DNA from: Brevibacillus parabrevis
Lineage (GTDB): Bacteria; Bacillota; Bacilli; Brevibacillales; Brevibacillaceae
NCBI RefSeq assembly: GCF_003710905.1
Contig: NZ_RHHV01000016.1
Coordinates: 49,259-113,258 of the forward strand
Length of the DNA: 64,000 bases
Direction of reading: 5' to 3'
The position numbers and the translations under genes were made by a program. A model generated the notes under the pieces. It saw nothing but the letters and a program-made list of their open reading frames with translations. It was not told the DNA's origin and ran no database searches. Positions 1 to 8,835 of this stretch are shown here, piece by piece; the first letter of the stretch is position 1; every line of letters begins with the position of its first letter.

Positions 1-726
1 AGAGTCAAGTCCGAGCGCTTTTGCCAGCGTGACAGCAAAAGAATAATAGCTTTCTTTTTGCGCGGGACCGAGGTGCAGCGTCCCGACGAAAGAGCTGTCG
101 GCCAATTCCTTGATCGCTTGAGCGGCATCCTGTACATGCAAAAACGTTTTGAACAAATTGCTCGTACGGGTGATCGGTCGGCCAGCGGCAAGCTCCTGGC
201 GAATCGTCGCCGCTCTTTTGTCCCATTTGCCCAGGGAATTGCAGCCGTAGAGCGGGCCGATGCGAACGATGACATGCTGTTCGCGGCGTTGCCGGACAAG
301 CTCTTCCCCCAGCCATTTTGCCCGCGAGTAACGAGCCAGCGGATTGCGTTCAGAGAGCATCAGCGGCTGGTCTTCCTCCGCAAAAGCACCCGTCCCTTGT
401 CCGAAAATGCCGTCAGAGGAAATGAAAATGACTCGGCTCTTTGGCGGCAGATGCGCCTGCAAAATGTCCAAACCTTCTGTAATCAGAGCATGCTCATCGG
501 TCGCGCTCATCAACGCCCAGATGACGATCTCCGGCGCAAAGTCCGCAAGCAATGCGGCAAACGCTGCGGGATGAGTGACGTCGACCTGCACGAGCTGCTC
601 TCCTGTTGGCGGAGCAGAATAACACGTGCCGACAACCTCGTTATCTGCATCCTGCTGTAGCTCATGGAAAATTTGCGCTCCCAAATATCCACTGGCTCCC
701 AGCAGCAACATACGCCGTTTTTTCAT
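1..726 (-). CDS. RmlD-like sugar-nucleotide reductase/epimerase (3' end off window)
   Basis: The reading frame opens at ATG 726 and stays open to base 1, so the C-terminus lies outside the window (242 codons seen). The protein starts with an N-terminal Rossmann motif GASGYLG (residues 10-16). It has a VIFISSDGIFG strand-turn where SDR enzymes place the catalytic Ser/Thr, then YSRAK (Tyr133, Lys137), the YxxxK pair of extended SDRs. This fits the RmlD/dTDP-4-dehydrorhamnose reductase-like family, which reduces or epimerises nucleotide-sugar intermediates with NAD(P)H in the cytoplasm. The substrate cannot be told from the sequence. A decayed homologous fragment lies just upstream at 820-916. 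Confidence 0.8.
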   Translation of the reverse strand, partial: MKKRRMLLLGASGYLGAQIFHELQQDADNEVVGTCYSAPPTGEQLVQVDVTHPAAFAALLADFAPEIVIWALMSATDEHALITEGLDILQAHLPPKSRVIFISSDGIFGQGTGAFAEEDQPLMLSERNPLARYSRAKWLGEELVRQRREQHVIVRIGPLYGCNSLGKWDKRAATIRQELAAGRPITRTSNLFKTFLHVQDAAQAIKELADSSFVGTLHLGPAQKESYYSFAVTLAKALGLDS

Positions 727-819
727 GCCAGCCTCCCCTCTACTCGCGGTTTCCAATATGCTCCAAGTCTACTATAGAAACGCAGTTTGCGGAAATGGGA
801 AAGTCGGCTTTTTCCGAAC

Positions 820-916
820 AAACTGCAAAAGCACCAGTTGCTTGCCCGAAAATGCCGTCAGAGGATATGCAGATGACCCGGCTCTTTTGCGACAGGAGCT
901 TTAGCAAGGTATCCAG
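820..916 (-). pseudogene. Decayed fragment of a second RmlD-like gene
   Basis: Read on the minus strand, this stretch encodes LDTLLKLLSQKSRV followed by ICISSDGIFGQATGAFA. It aligns with LDILQAHLPPKSRV and IFISSDGIFGQGTGAFA of the intact neighbour (roughly bases 370-480). Nucleotide identity is also obvious, for example the shared run around GCCGTCAGAGGA. The frame is closed upstream by a TAG near 961 and similarity is lost downstream of about 820, so it carries neither the Rossmann start nor the YxxxK site. It is best read as the remnant of a tandem duplicate or of a recombined allele. Confidence 0.7.
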
Positions 917-1127
917 GGATTCGCGGTCGAATCGGGGAACCCCCTCCCTGATTTTATAATCCTAAATCTCCCGCATTAAGGGACTCCCAGTGCCGACTGA
1001 TTTTCAAGGAATCATTTTCCTTTGTTATAGTCACTTGAGCCTCCTACTTCCTTTTTTATCCAAGGCACAAGTATTTTACGTTTTCCCATATAGAAAGGTT
1101 GCAAATAAAGAGTGTCCAGACAAACAC

Positions 1128-1164
1128 CAAAAAGCTGTGACCCCGTTTCGGATCACAGCTTTTC
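1128..1164 (-). terminator. Rho-independent terminator of the purine-type operon
   Basis: A perfect 11-bp stem AAAAGCTGTGA / TCACAGCTTTT with a 12-base loop lies just after the stop of the permease gene, and on the minus strand it runs into TTTTT. The 727-1184 interval otherwise holds only the decayed SDR fragment. Confidence 0.85.
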
Positions 1165-1184
1165 TTTTTCGCAACGCAGCCAGC

Positions 1185-2738
1185 TTATGCCTTCGCGTCT
1201 TTTTCTTGCAGTTTGGCCAGCGGTGCGTTTTTGTCCAGCATGTATTTGCCGACAAAAATCGCTGCGACCATCAAGTACGAGTAGACGAACTGCATGGACG
1301 AATCTAGGGCAAAGCCGACCGTTGGCGAGTGGATGATGCCAAACAAGGACAGAGCGGCCCCCGCCGCACCAGCGATTGCGCCCCGCAACGGCTTGTCTGT
1401 AATCGCAAAGATCGCGATGCACCCCCAGACCATGCTGCTGATCGGCGCCCCGTTGCCAAGATGCATCAAACCGTTGTAGTAAACGCCTTTGTTCGCCATC
1501 ACGTCCACCCCTACCTTGGCCCCGGTCGTTCCGGCAGCGGACAGCACGTTATTGGTCAAGGTCAACGCCCAGTTGGCAATCCACGGGAACATGCAGATGA
1601 AGATGACCGGGACTTCCAGCTTCGGCGTCTCCCGCACGACCTGGTTGGCTGTGACGATCCCGATATAGACGAGAATCGGCACAATCGCCGCAACCGGAAT
1701 GACCGCAAGCAAGAACGCCCCGATCCCGAACAGCGAGATGATGAACATCGACAGGCCAGTCGCGACGGTATAGCCAATTCCGGCGCCGAGAGATTTCCAG
1801 CCGGCATGTCCAACGTACACAGTGACCGGGTACGGATTGCCGCAGAAGCAGCCGATGATCGAAGACAGGCCGTTGGCAAGCATCACTTGTCTTGTTTTGT
1901 ACTCGTCGCCGGCAGCGTGCGCGCTTTCGATGTTTTCCAGGTCAAAGATGTAGTTGGCCAAGCCCAGCGGCACCGCAGACGCCAAGTAAGGCAGAGCGTG
2001 CGGGATGCCTTGGATCAGCGAGTCGACATGCACGGTCGGCGGATTGAAGCCAAACGATTGCATCGATGCAGCAATCGCTGCCGGATCTTGCAAGCCAAAT
2101 GCCCAGGCGAGAATCGTTCCAGTCGCCAGCAGCAAAAAGCCTGTAGGAATTTTCGCCAAAATCGGCTTTTTCCCGAACCAGTTCAAGAAAATGATGATGA
2201 GGACAGCAAACGCGACAACGGGCGTCTCGAACGATTGCAGCATCGGATTCATCGCGAGCAAAAGCAGGCCAAGCCCGGACAAGCAAGAGAGCAGTACCGT
2301 TCTCGGAATCATGCGGCGGATCGTATCGCCCAAAAAGGAACCGATGACGAGAATCATCGCTTCAAAAAAGCACCAGACCAGGGCAATCTGAAAGGCAAAC
2401 TCTGCATTTTTGGTAGACAGATAGACGGGCAAAATTACGAGAAACGTCACGGTAAAAATCGAAGGAGCGCTCGGGCCGGACGGCAGTGCCGTCACATCTT
2501 TTCTCCCGGTCGTTTTGGCGAGAAAATAACCGAACACAAAGTAGCAGATGCTGGCGAGAAAGATTCCGAGGCCGAACGCAGGAACGACGCGGCCGTACAC
2601 GATCTCTTCCGGAAAGCCGACAACAAACAGCAACAAAGCGATCATGGTCAGAAGGTTTGTCAAGTTGTTGGCAAGCAGGCCGAAGTACGCGGCCCAGTCA
2701 CCCTTTTTCCACAGCAATCCTTGCAATGATTTATCCAT
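1185..2738 (-). CDS. NCS2-family (xanthine/uracil-type) purine permease
   Basis: A 517-residue polytopic membrane protein with about 12-14 hydrophobic segments and a short charged C-terminus. The TALPSGPSAPS stretch near residue 85 and the overall pattern resemble the nucleobase-ascorbate/NCS2 and AzgA-like permeases, which import purines such as xanthine, hypoxanthine or guanine with protons. The start at ATG 2738 is preceded by GGGGTGAGG. It is the last gene of the operon, 36 bases after a guanine-deaminase-like enzyme, which suggests purine-base uptake. The exact substrate is not readable from sequence. Confidence 0.75.
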   Translation of the reverse strand: MDKSLQGLLWKKGDWAAYFGLLANNLTNLLTMIALLLFVVGFPEEIVYGRVVPAFGLGIFLASICYFVFGYFLAKTTGRKDVTALPSGPSAPSIFTVTFLVILPVYLSTKNAEFAFQIALVWCFFEAMILVIGSFLGDTIRRMIPRTVLLSCLSGLGLLLLAMNPMLQSFETPVVAFAVLIIIFLNWFGKKPILAKIPTGFLLLATGTILAWAFGLQDPAAIAASMQSFGFNPPTVHVDSLIQGIPHALPYLASAVPLGLANYIFDLENIESAHAAGDEYKTRQVMLANGLSSIIGCFCGNPYPVTVYVGHAGWKSLGAGIGYTVATGLSMFIISLFGIGAFLLAVIPVAAIVPILVYIGIVTANQVVRETPKLEVPVIFICMFPWIANWALTLTNNVLSAAGTTGAKVGVDVMANKGVYYNGLMHLGNGAPISSMVWGCIAIFAITDKPLRGAIAGAAGAALSLFGIIHSPTVGFALDSSMQFVYSYLMVAAIFVGKYMLDKNAPLAKLQEKDAKA

Positions 2739-2774
2739 GCTGCCTCACCCCAACTGTTTTCTTTGAAATGGCGA

Positions 2775-3239
2775 TTACTTTTGCGTTTTGTTCAGCTCGT
2801 GGAAGTACGTAAACAGGTGATCGCAATCCTCGCGCTTCTCCACCTTGATCATGTTCAGGACGCTCTTGTCCTTGCCAGTCAAGTAGTCGCGCAAGTGCAT
2901 ATCGGAAAAGCCGTGCTCATGCGCATCGTGAGAAGTCGAGCAATAGTGGACGACCTTGATGCCGGACCAGATGATCGCGCCTACGCACATCGGGCAAGGT
3001 TCGCACGTGGCGTAAATCTCGCAACCTTCCAGATTCATCGTGCCAAGCGTTTTGCACGCTTCGCGGATCGCGACCATCTCGGCATGCTGGGACGGGTCCA
3101 TATCCGCCATCATCCGGTTGCTGCACACCGCGATAATTTCATCGCCGCGCACGACAGCCGCTCCGAACGGCCCGCCGATTTTGTTTTCCATCCCTTCGAT
3201 AGTTTTCTCTACAGCCAGTTTCATGTAATCCACGATCAT
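2775..3239 (-). CDS. guaD: Nucleoside/guanine deaminase of the CMP-dCMP deaminase fold
   Basis: A 154-residue cytidine-deaminase-fold enzyme with the zinc and proton-shuttle motif HAE (in PSQHAEMVAIREA) and the second zinc motif PCPMC (in ATCEPCPMCVGAI). Size and motifs match Bacillus GuaD, which hydrolyses guanine to xanthine and ammonia. Adenosine or cytosine deamination remains possible. An upstream in-frame ATG at 3254 precedes the ribosome site, whereas AAGGAGG lies directly ahead of ATG 3239, so 3239 is taken as the start. It sits between carbamate kinase and a purine-type permease. Confidence 0.8.
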   Translation of the reverse strand: MIVDYMKLAVEKTIEGMENKIGGPFGAAVVRGDEIIAVCSNRMMADMDPSQHAEMVAIREACKTLGTMNLEGCEIYATCEPCPMCVGAIIWSGIKVVHYCSTSHDAHEHGFSDMHLRDYLTGKDKSVLNMIKVEKREDCDHLFTYFHELNKTQK

Positions 3240-3258
3240 GCGTCCTCCTTGCATCGGG

Positions 3259-4212
3259 TTATTGTTTGACGATGTGCGTGCCTGCTTTGCCGACGATCGC
3301 GTCTTTCAAGCTCTCCGGGTTGGTGATGATGACCCGCGACCCGCGATGCTCCAAAAAGCTCAGGCTCGCCTCGATTTTCGGCAGCATGCTGCCTTTGGCA
3401 AAATGTTCTTCCTGCACATACTGCTTCGTTTCTTCTATCGTGATTTGCTCAAGCGCCTTTTGCTCCGGCTTGCCAAAATGGATGCACACTTGCGGAACGC
3501 CCGTCGTAATAATCAGCGTTTGCGCGTCGATTTGTTCAGCCAGCAGGCTTGTGGCAAAATCTTTGTCGATCACGGCATCGATGCCGTCGTACGTATTTTC
3601 CCCCGTCTTGACGACCGGAATGCCGCCACCGCCAGCCGCTATTACCACGTATCCGGCTTCGATCAGCGAGCGGATCGCTTCTTTTTCCACGATGTCGATG
3701 GGCTTCGGTGATGGAACCACTCTTCTGTAGCCGCGCCCGGAGTCCTCGATGAACACCCAGTCCGGATGCTCGGCTTTCATCGCTTCCGCCTGCTCCAGCG
3801 TAAAGAAGGAGCCGACTGGCTTCGTCGGATTTTGGAAGTTCGGGTCTTCTTTGCTGACTTCCACCTGCGTAATGATGCTCGCCACTTTTTTGGCAATCCC
3901 GCGTTTGGCGAACTCGTTGGTGAGCGCCTGCTGGATTTGGTAGCCGATGCCCCCTTGCGTGTCTGCCACGCAGTTGACGAGCGGAATCGTCGGCATTCCC
4001 GACACTTCATGGGCAATCTCGCAGCGTCGCATCGCGAAGCCGACCTGCGGGCCGTTGCCGTGTGTAACGACAACCTGGAAGCCTTGCTCGACCATGTCGG
4101 CAATGTTGATCGCGGTTTCGCACACCGCTTCGTATTGATCCGCGATCGAATCGCGACCGTTATCTCTCACCAATGAGTTGCCACCGATAGCAACAATAAC
4201 GAGTTCTCCCAT
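3259..4212 (-). CDS. arcC: Carbamate kinase
   Basis: A 317-residue amino-acid-kinase-fold protein of normal ArcC length. It begins MGELVIVAIGGNSLV and carries the family stretches VVTHGNGPQVG (about residue 48), AAGGGGIPV (about 194) and VIDKDFATSLLA (about 214). It makes ATP and carbamate from carbamoyl phosphate and ADP. A perfect AAGGAGG stands before ATG 4212. Its neighbours are AllF/G/H-like proteins rather than arginine-deiminase genes. This argues that the carbamoyl phosphate comes from a ureide or oxamate-type carbamoyl transfer, as in the E. coli allantoin region. Confidence 0.92.
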   Translation of the reverse strand: MGELVIVAIGGNSLVRDNGRDSIADQYEAVCETAINIADMVEQGFQVVVTHGNGPQVGFAMRRCEIAHEVSGMPTIPLVNCVADTQGGIGYQIQQALTNEFAKRGIAKKVASIITQVEVSKEDPNFQNPTKPVGSFFTLEQAEAMKAEHPDWVFIEDSGRGYRRVVPSPKPIDIVEKEAIRSLIEAGYVVIAAGGGGIPVVKTGENTYDGIDAVIDKDFATSLLAEQIDAQTLIITTGVPQVCIHFGKPEQKALEQITIEETKQYVQEEHFAKGSMLPKIEASLSFLEHRGSRVIITNPESLKDAIVGKAGTHIVKQ

Positions 4213-4277
4213 TGGTAAACCTCCTTTTCTTTTTGCAAAAAGTCATGCTGTTTGCTTGCCAGGGTCGTCCACTTTCT

Positions 4278-5714
4278 TTACTGCTTTTTGTAAAACAGCG
4301 TGTAGAGCACGAACGACAAAATCAGCCCGCTGAAGAAAGCAAACTGGTTCAACATGGACAAAATCGCCACCTGGGGCAAGAACGCCCCGGACATCGGGAG
4401 AAGGAAGCTGATAGCCATGACCAGGCAAGCCACTTTGTTGTAGCCGCTGGCATGCTCGCCGTTATCTCCCGGCTTCACGTAGATCGTATCCAGGTTGAGC
4501 TTGCGCCTGCGCTCGATGTAAAAGCTCGACAGCATGATCCCGGCGATCGGGCCGTACATGGAACCGATAAAGCTGTAAAACAAGTACAAGGTAGCCGTGC
4601 TCTCGACGAGCTTCCAGGGCAGGATGAGCGTGCCGATGACTGCCGTCCAGATTCCGGCCGACTTGACGGTAAACCATTTAGGTAAAAGCGCTGTCATTTG
4701 CAGACCTGCCGGCAACAAATTTCCAAAAACAACAAAGCCGGTCGCCCCGACGTTCAAAGCCAGGATCAGCACGATGACAGCAAACGGATTGTCAATTTTG
4801 CCAATTGCGTCGACGATATTGAAAATAGGTTCTCCAAAGGCAATCTGCGTTCCGACGATCAACCCGATGCACGTAACGGCAAACAGGAGGTAGGAAACGA
4901 TCATTCCGATCGGCAAGCCATAGAGCGGAGCCTTCGGCGATTTTGCCCGCTGAGTCAGGTCAGAGATGTTGACAATCGGCCCAGCCCAGTTCGATACAAG
5001 CGCACTTACGCATGCGATGAAGACAAGCCCATTTTCCATCGGTTGGGCGGGAACGTACTCCATGATCGGACCGATTCCGCCTGCGATCGTAATCGCCCAG
5101 ATCGCCGCCCCGATAATGAAGATGTAGACGACGGGTGACGAGTATTTGCTGAAAACGCTGAGAATGTTCATTCCGCCCAAAAACAGGGCCACGGTGATGA
5201 TCCACAAGAAAAGATAGGAGAGCATCGTCGGGAAATTGAGTCCGAACAGATCGAATCCGGCTCCCCACGTCATGTAATCAGGAAAAATTCTCGCAAAAAT
5301 GACGTTCAACGATTGGGCGCCAACGACCGTTGTCGCACCGAAAAACACAACTCCGGCAATCAGTCCGCGGCACAAGGCAGGAATAATCGAGCCTTTCACG
5401 CCAAAGGAGTCGCGGAGCAGCATGGCAAAAGGCACGCCGTACTTCGCTGCCGAATGACCGTTCAGCACATAGCCGGCCGAGACGATCACGGCAGACAGCA
5501 TGACGGCCCAAAATACTTGCGGAACACTTAGTCCCAGCGCAAAAAATCCGGCGACTGTCATGTACGACATGATGTTGTGAACAGCGCCCATCCAAACGGT
5601 AATGTAGTGAAACACGCCCCAATCTCTTTGTTCAGACGTCTTGGGCAAAATATCGTCCGAATACCCGTACGATTTCAGCTGCTCCGGCGAAATCTGCTCT
5701 GCGGGTTGTCCCAT
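4278..5714 (-). CDS. NCS1-family permease, PucI-like (allantoin/purine-cytosine)
   Basis: A 478-residue transporter with about 12 membrane segments. The N-terminal stretch VWMGAVHNIMSY and the LNGHSAAKYGVPF motif of TM2/TM3 are typical of NCS1 carriers and close to the allantoin permease PucI. NCS1 carriers import allantoin, hydantoins, cytosine or purines with protons or sodium. The start chosen is ATG 5714, preceded by GAGGAAGGTG at good spacing; the upstream in-frame ATG at 5750 has no such site. It is the second permease of the operon, so two different purine or ureide substrates may be imported. Confidence 0.82.
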   Translation of the reverse strand: MGQPAEQISPEQLKSYGYSDDILPKTSEQRDWGVFHYITVWMGAVHNIMSYMTVAGFFALGLSVPQVFWAVMLSAVIVSAGYVLNGHSAAKYGVPFAMLLRDSFGVKGSIIPALCRGLIAGVVFFGATTVVGAQSLNVIFARIFPDYMTWGAGFDLFGLNFPTMLSYLFLWIITVALFLGGMNILSVFSKYSSPVVYIFIIGAAIWAITIAGGIGPIMEYVPAQPMENGLVFIACVSALVSNWAGPIVNISDLTQRAKSPKAPLYGLPIGMIVSYLLFAVTCIGLIVGTQIAFGEPIFNIVDAIGKIDNPFAVIVLILALNVGATGFVVFGNLLPAGLQMTALLPKWFTVKSAGIWTAVIGTLILPWKLVESTATLYLFYSFIGSMYGPIAGIMLSSFYIERRRKLNLDTIYVKPGDNGEHASGYNKVACLVMAISFLLPMSGAFLPQVAILSMLNQFAFFSGLILSFVLYTLFYKKQ

Positions 5715-5785
5715 GACTTTCACCTTCCTCGCACTATAGGAGACTCCCATCCATGGAAGAAAAGAGTCTCACGCGGGAAAGCCTG

Positions 5786-5820
5786 CTCGCGGCGCTAACT
5801 TCTTGCTGTCGCGCCGCGAG
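5786..5820 (-). promoter_or_regulatory. Strong intercistronic stem-loop
   Basis: CTCGCGGCGC and GCGCCGCGAG form a perfect 10-bp GC-rich stem with a 15-base loop in the gap between the AllG-like and permease genes. No T-run follows on either strand, so it is more likely an mRNA-processing or stability element than a terminator. Confidence 0.6.
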
Positions 5821-5860
5821 CGCAAACCGCCTTCCTGCGCCTTGTTGGTCCAAAACGTTT

Positions 5861-7291
5861 TTAGCTGATGCTCTCCGTCAAAGCCAGGAGAGCTTTTTCA
5901 AAAGCTTCCATCGGCGGATACGTGATACCCGCGCCGATCATGCCGATGCCGGCGTCTTTGTGGGCAATCGCCGTATTGATGACTGGCAGGATGCCTGTTT
6001 GGATGACTTGGCGAATGTCGATTCCGGTAGCTACCCCTTGGAAGTCCAGCAGCGGGATCGTCACATTCGGATTTTCCGCTGTCGTGATTTCTTTCATCGT
6101 GGTAGAAAAACCGATCGCTTCCTCAACCGTTCCCCCTACGAGCGCTACGATTGCGGGAGCAGCAGCCATGGCGAAGCCGCCGATTCCGTATGTCTCCGTA
6201 ATCGCGCTGTCTCCAATATCGAGACCGGAGTCTTCCGGCTTGTAGCCTGCGAACATCGGACCGATCACTTTTTGGGCAGGACCAGTAAACCAGGTGTTGC
6301 CTGCCATGCCGCTCACGCGAATGCCAAACTCGACACCATTGCGCGCCATTGTCGTGACAATCGTGCTGTTTTCGATTCCGTGCGCCGCATCCAGCGCGCA
6401 TTTGCACAAAGCCATCCACGTCGGGCCGGAGAAATAGTCGCTGCTTGCCACAAATTCAAATACTTCGCGTTTTTGCTCGGTCGTGAAGTCAGTCTGCAAA
6501 ATATGCGGGGTCAGCGCTTGAATCAGCAGGCTTGTCCCGGCGTTGTTGCGGTTGTGGCACTCGTCGCCCATATGGAGAGCCTGTGCCAGCATGAGGCGCA
6601 AATCGATTTCGCCTGCGATCTTCATCGCGTCGCGCAGCATCGGCCCGAGTACGTCGCGCATCCAGTTCAGGCGCGTGATGACGCTCTCGTCATTGGCACC
6701 CATGCGCAAAATTTTTGCCATTTGCTCGCTCATGTTTGTGTAAGCGACATTGCCGTACGTTTTGTTTTTTACTACGTGCATGAACATCGAAGCAGAAGTG
6801 ACACCAGCCATGGAGCCTACGCAATTGTGCTCGTGGCAAGGAGAGAAAGTAATTGCGCCGGAAGCGGCTACTTGCTCTGCTTCCTCGATGTCTTTTGCCA
6901 AACCTTCGAAAACGATCGCCCCGGTTACGGCACCTTTCATCGCACCGCACATTTTGTCCCAAGTGATCGGAGGTCCTGCGTGCAAAATCGTCGTTTTGGT
7001 CATGCCCGGCACGACGTTGATGGCCTGGTCAAACCCGACGAGCATCGGCTGCGAGTTGATAATGCGCTCCACTGCCAGCTTGTTGGCCGCCGCGATTTTG
7101 TCTGCCAGCGCCGCGTTCTCCAGTCTGTCGAGCGCACGGATCAGTTCAGGCTTGCCGCCGCCTGGCGGTTTCCACTCCAGGTGCGTGGCATTCGCATTTT
7201 GCTTGATGATATCGTCTTTGAAAAATTCGATCCCTACGTTGATCGCATGGATGTTCCCGGCGAACAGCTCGTTGATTTTGCTCATGTTCAT
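5861..7291 (-). CDS. allG: DUF1116 protein, YlbE/AllG-like (oxamate carbamoyltransferase subunit)
   Basis: A 476-residue protein of the DUF1116 (YlbE) family, with conserved stretches around GPPITWDKMCGAMKGAV (near residue 100) and FSPCHEHNCVGSMAGVTS (near 150). In E. coli the fdrA-ylbE-ylbF genes beside a carbamate kinase are reported to form oxamate carbamoyltransferase. That enzyme splits oxalurate to oxamate plus carbamoyl phosphate. The start ATG 7291 overlaps the FdrA stop (ATGA), which implies translational coupling. Family membership is firm; the substrate here is inferred from the presence of all three partners and ArcC. Confidence 0.85.
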   Translation of the reverse strand: MNMSKINELFAGNIHAINVGIEFFKDDIIKQNANATHLEWKPPGGGKPELIRALDRLENAALADKIAAANKLAVERIINSQPMLVGFDQAINVVPGMTKTTILHAGPPITWDKMCGAMKGAVTGAIVFEGLAKDIEEAEQVAASGAITFSPCHEHNCVGSMAGVTSASMFMHVVKNKTYGNVAYTNMSEQMAKILRMGANDESVITRLNWMRDVLGPMLRDAMKIAGEIDLRLMLAQALHMGDECHNRNNAGTSLLIQALTPHILQTDFTTEQKREVFEFVASSDYFSGPTWMALCKCALDAAHGIENSTIVTTMARNGVEFGIRVSGMAGNTWFTGPAQKVIGPMFAGYKPEDSGLDIGDSAITETYGIGGFAMAAAPAIVALVGGTVEEAIGFSTTMKEITTAENPNVTIPLLDFQGVATGIDIRQVIQTGILPVINTAIAHKDAGIGMIGAGITYPPMEAFEKALLALTESIS

Positions 7292-8835
7292 GCCCCTTTC
7301 ACTACAAATTCTCTGGCCAGAAGTCCAGCGTTTGTGCTGCTGCTGGCAATCGTCACGCCTGCGTCCATCAGCTTTTTCACTTGCTCGTCGAAGTTCGGCG
7401 TATCCAGGTCGGTTCCCATTACGTAGCCGAGAATCTCCAGATGTCTGCCTGCTTTTGCCGCTTGCGCTTTTGCCTCCACAATCGCTGGCAGCATTACGCC
7501 GACAGGGTCTTCGTGCGAGCCGAAGCCGAGAATGAAGTCCATCAGGATGACGCCGACAGACGGATCTTTCGCTTCCTGCAAAAATCTGGCGATGCGCAAG
7601 GACGGGTCGATCATCGGGTGCGGCTTGCCGTTTGTGAAGTCGTCATCGCCCATGTCGAGGTACGTGTGCGCTTTGCTTTCATGAATGTTTTTCAGCTTGT
7701 AGTCGGGATTTTTCTGGATGTTGCTGTAGACGTCCGCGAACGTTTCCATGGCGAGATACATCGCTTCATCGCAAAGAGTGCCGCCGCAGAACAGGCCGCG
7801 AACGTATTTTTGCTCAGGCGCAAGCTTCGCGCGCACTTCTTCGATCAGCGGCCAGTTGAGGGCGCGTTTGTTGATCTCGTCTTCATTGGCCCCGGCAAGC
7901 ACGACTGCTTTGAGCGCCGCTTCTTTGGTTGTTTTGGCAAAATGGCCGCCTGCCGCCACCACGGCTTCTTCGTCTCCGCCGATGAAGTAGACGACTACTG
8001 GCTTCGTGCAGTTTTTCACCTGCGCCAGCACTTTTTCCTGAACTGATGCGGCTGGCGGCTTGGAGATGAGCACAATCACTTTCGTCGCCGCGTCCGCTTC
8101 CAGCGCCTTGATGCCGTCGATCATCATGATGCCGCCCACTTGCTCGCTCAGATCGCGACCGCCCGTGCCGATCAGCTGTGTGATCCCGCCGCCGAAATCG
8201 TGGATGCGCACGCTCACTTCCTGGCTGCCTGTTCCCGACGCGCCCACGATGCCGATGCTGCCTTTGCGCACCGCGTTTCCAAAGCACAGGGCAACTCCGT
8301 TGATGATCGCCGTACCGCAGTCTGGCCCCATCATCAGCAAGCCTTTTTCATGCGCGTATTGCTTCAGGGCAATCTCGTCCTCGATGCTCACGTTGTCGCT
8401 GAACAGCATGACGTGCAGATCGTTTTCCAACGCTTTTCTCGCTTCTCTCGCCGCGAAAGCGCCATTGACGGAAATGATGGCGAGATTCGCTTCGGGGATG
8501 CTCGCCGCAGCAGAATCGATAGTCGGGTACTTGATCTCGCTCGCGCCTTTGCTGCCGCCTTTTTTCTTGGTGAACAGCTCTTCGATTTGCACATACGCGC
8601 TCTCGGCCAGCTCTTCTGTCGCCGCCTTGACGACGATCATCAGGTCGCTGCTTTTCGCCGCTTCCAGCTCCGGCGTGAGTAAGCCGACGTTTTTCAGCAC
8701 TTCCTTGTTCATCTCCGTACCCATGGCAATCACTGCCTGTTCCACGCCCTCAATCTGATTCGCTTTGGTGGACAAAGACATCAGCGACACGGAATCAAAA
8801 TACGTGCTTTGCTTGATTACAACTTTGGTAGACAT
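7288..8835 (-). CDS. fdrA: FdrA/AllF-like acyl-CoA-synthetase-fold subunit
   Basis: A 515-residue FdrA homologue with a succinyl-CoA-synthetase-like CoA-binding and ligase architecture. IGIVGASGTGSQEVSVRIHDFGGGI (written in part) lies near residue 195 and is followed by an IGTGGRDLS loop. It would provide the carbamoyl-transfer or phosphate-handling core of the oxamate carbamoyltransferase with the flanking AllG- and AllH-like proteins. The start is placed at ATG 8835 because GGAGGG lies just ahead of it; the upstream ATG at 8874 lacks one and would overlap the previous gene by 58 bases. The chosen start overlaps the AllH-like gene by 19 bases. Confidence 0.88.
   Translation of the reverse strand: MSTKVVIKQSTYFDSVSLMSLSTKANQIEGVEQAVIAMGTEMNKEVLKNVGLLTPELEAAKSSDLMIVVKAATEELAESAYVQIEELFTKKKGGSKGASEIKYPTIDSAAASIPEANLAIISVNGAFAAREARKALENDLHVMLFSDNVSIEDEIALKQYAHEKGLLMMGPDCGTAIINGVALCFGNAVRKGSIGIVGASGTGSQEVSVRIHDFGGGITQLIGTGGRDLSEQVGGIMMIDGIKALEADAATKVIVLISKPPAASVQEKVLAQVKNCTKPVVVYFIGGDEEAVVAAGGHFAKTTKEAALKAVVLAGANEDEINKRALNWPLIEEVRAKLAPEQKYVRGLFCGGTLCDEAMYLAMETFADVYSNIQKNPDYKLKNIHESKAHTYLDMGDDDFTNGKPHPMIDPSLRIARFLQEAKDPSVGVILMDFILGFGSHEDPVGVMLPAIVEAKAQAAKAGRHLEILGYVMGTDLDTPNFDEQVKKLMDAGVTIASSSTNAGLLAREFVVKGA

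Noticed and set aside
1329..2729. Plus-strand open frame of 466 codons
   Set aside because: Antisense to the NCS2 permease; composition dominated by Arg/Asp/Gln as expected for a shadow of a hydrophobic protein.
5753..7426. Plus-strand open frame of 557 codons
   Set aside because: Antisense to the AllG-like gene; high-GC third positions keep the complementary frame open. No family motifs.
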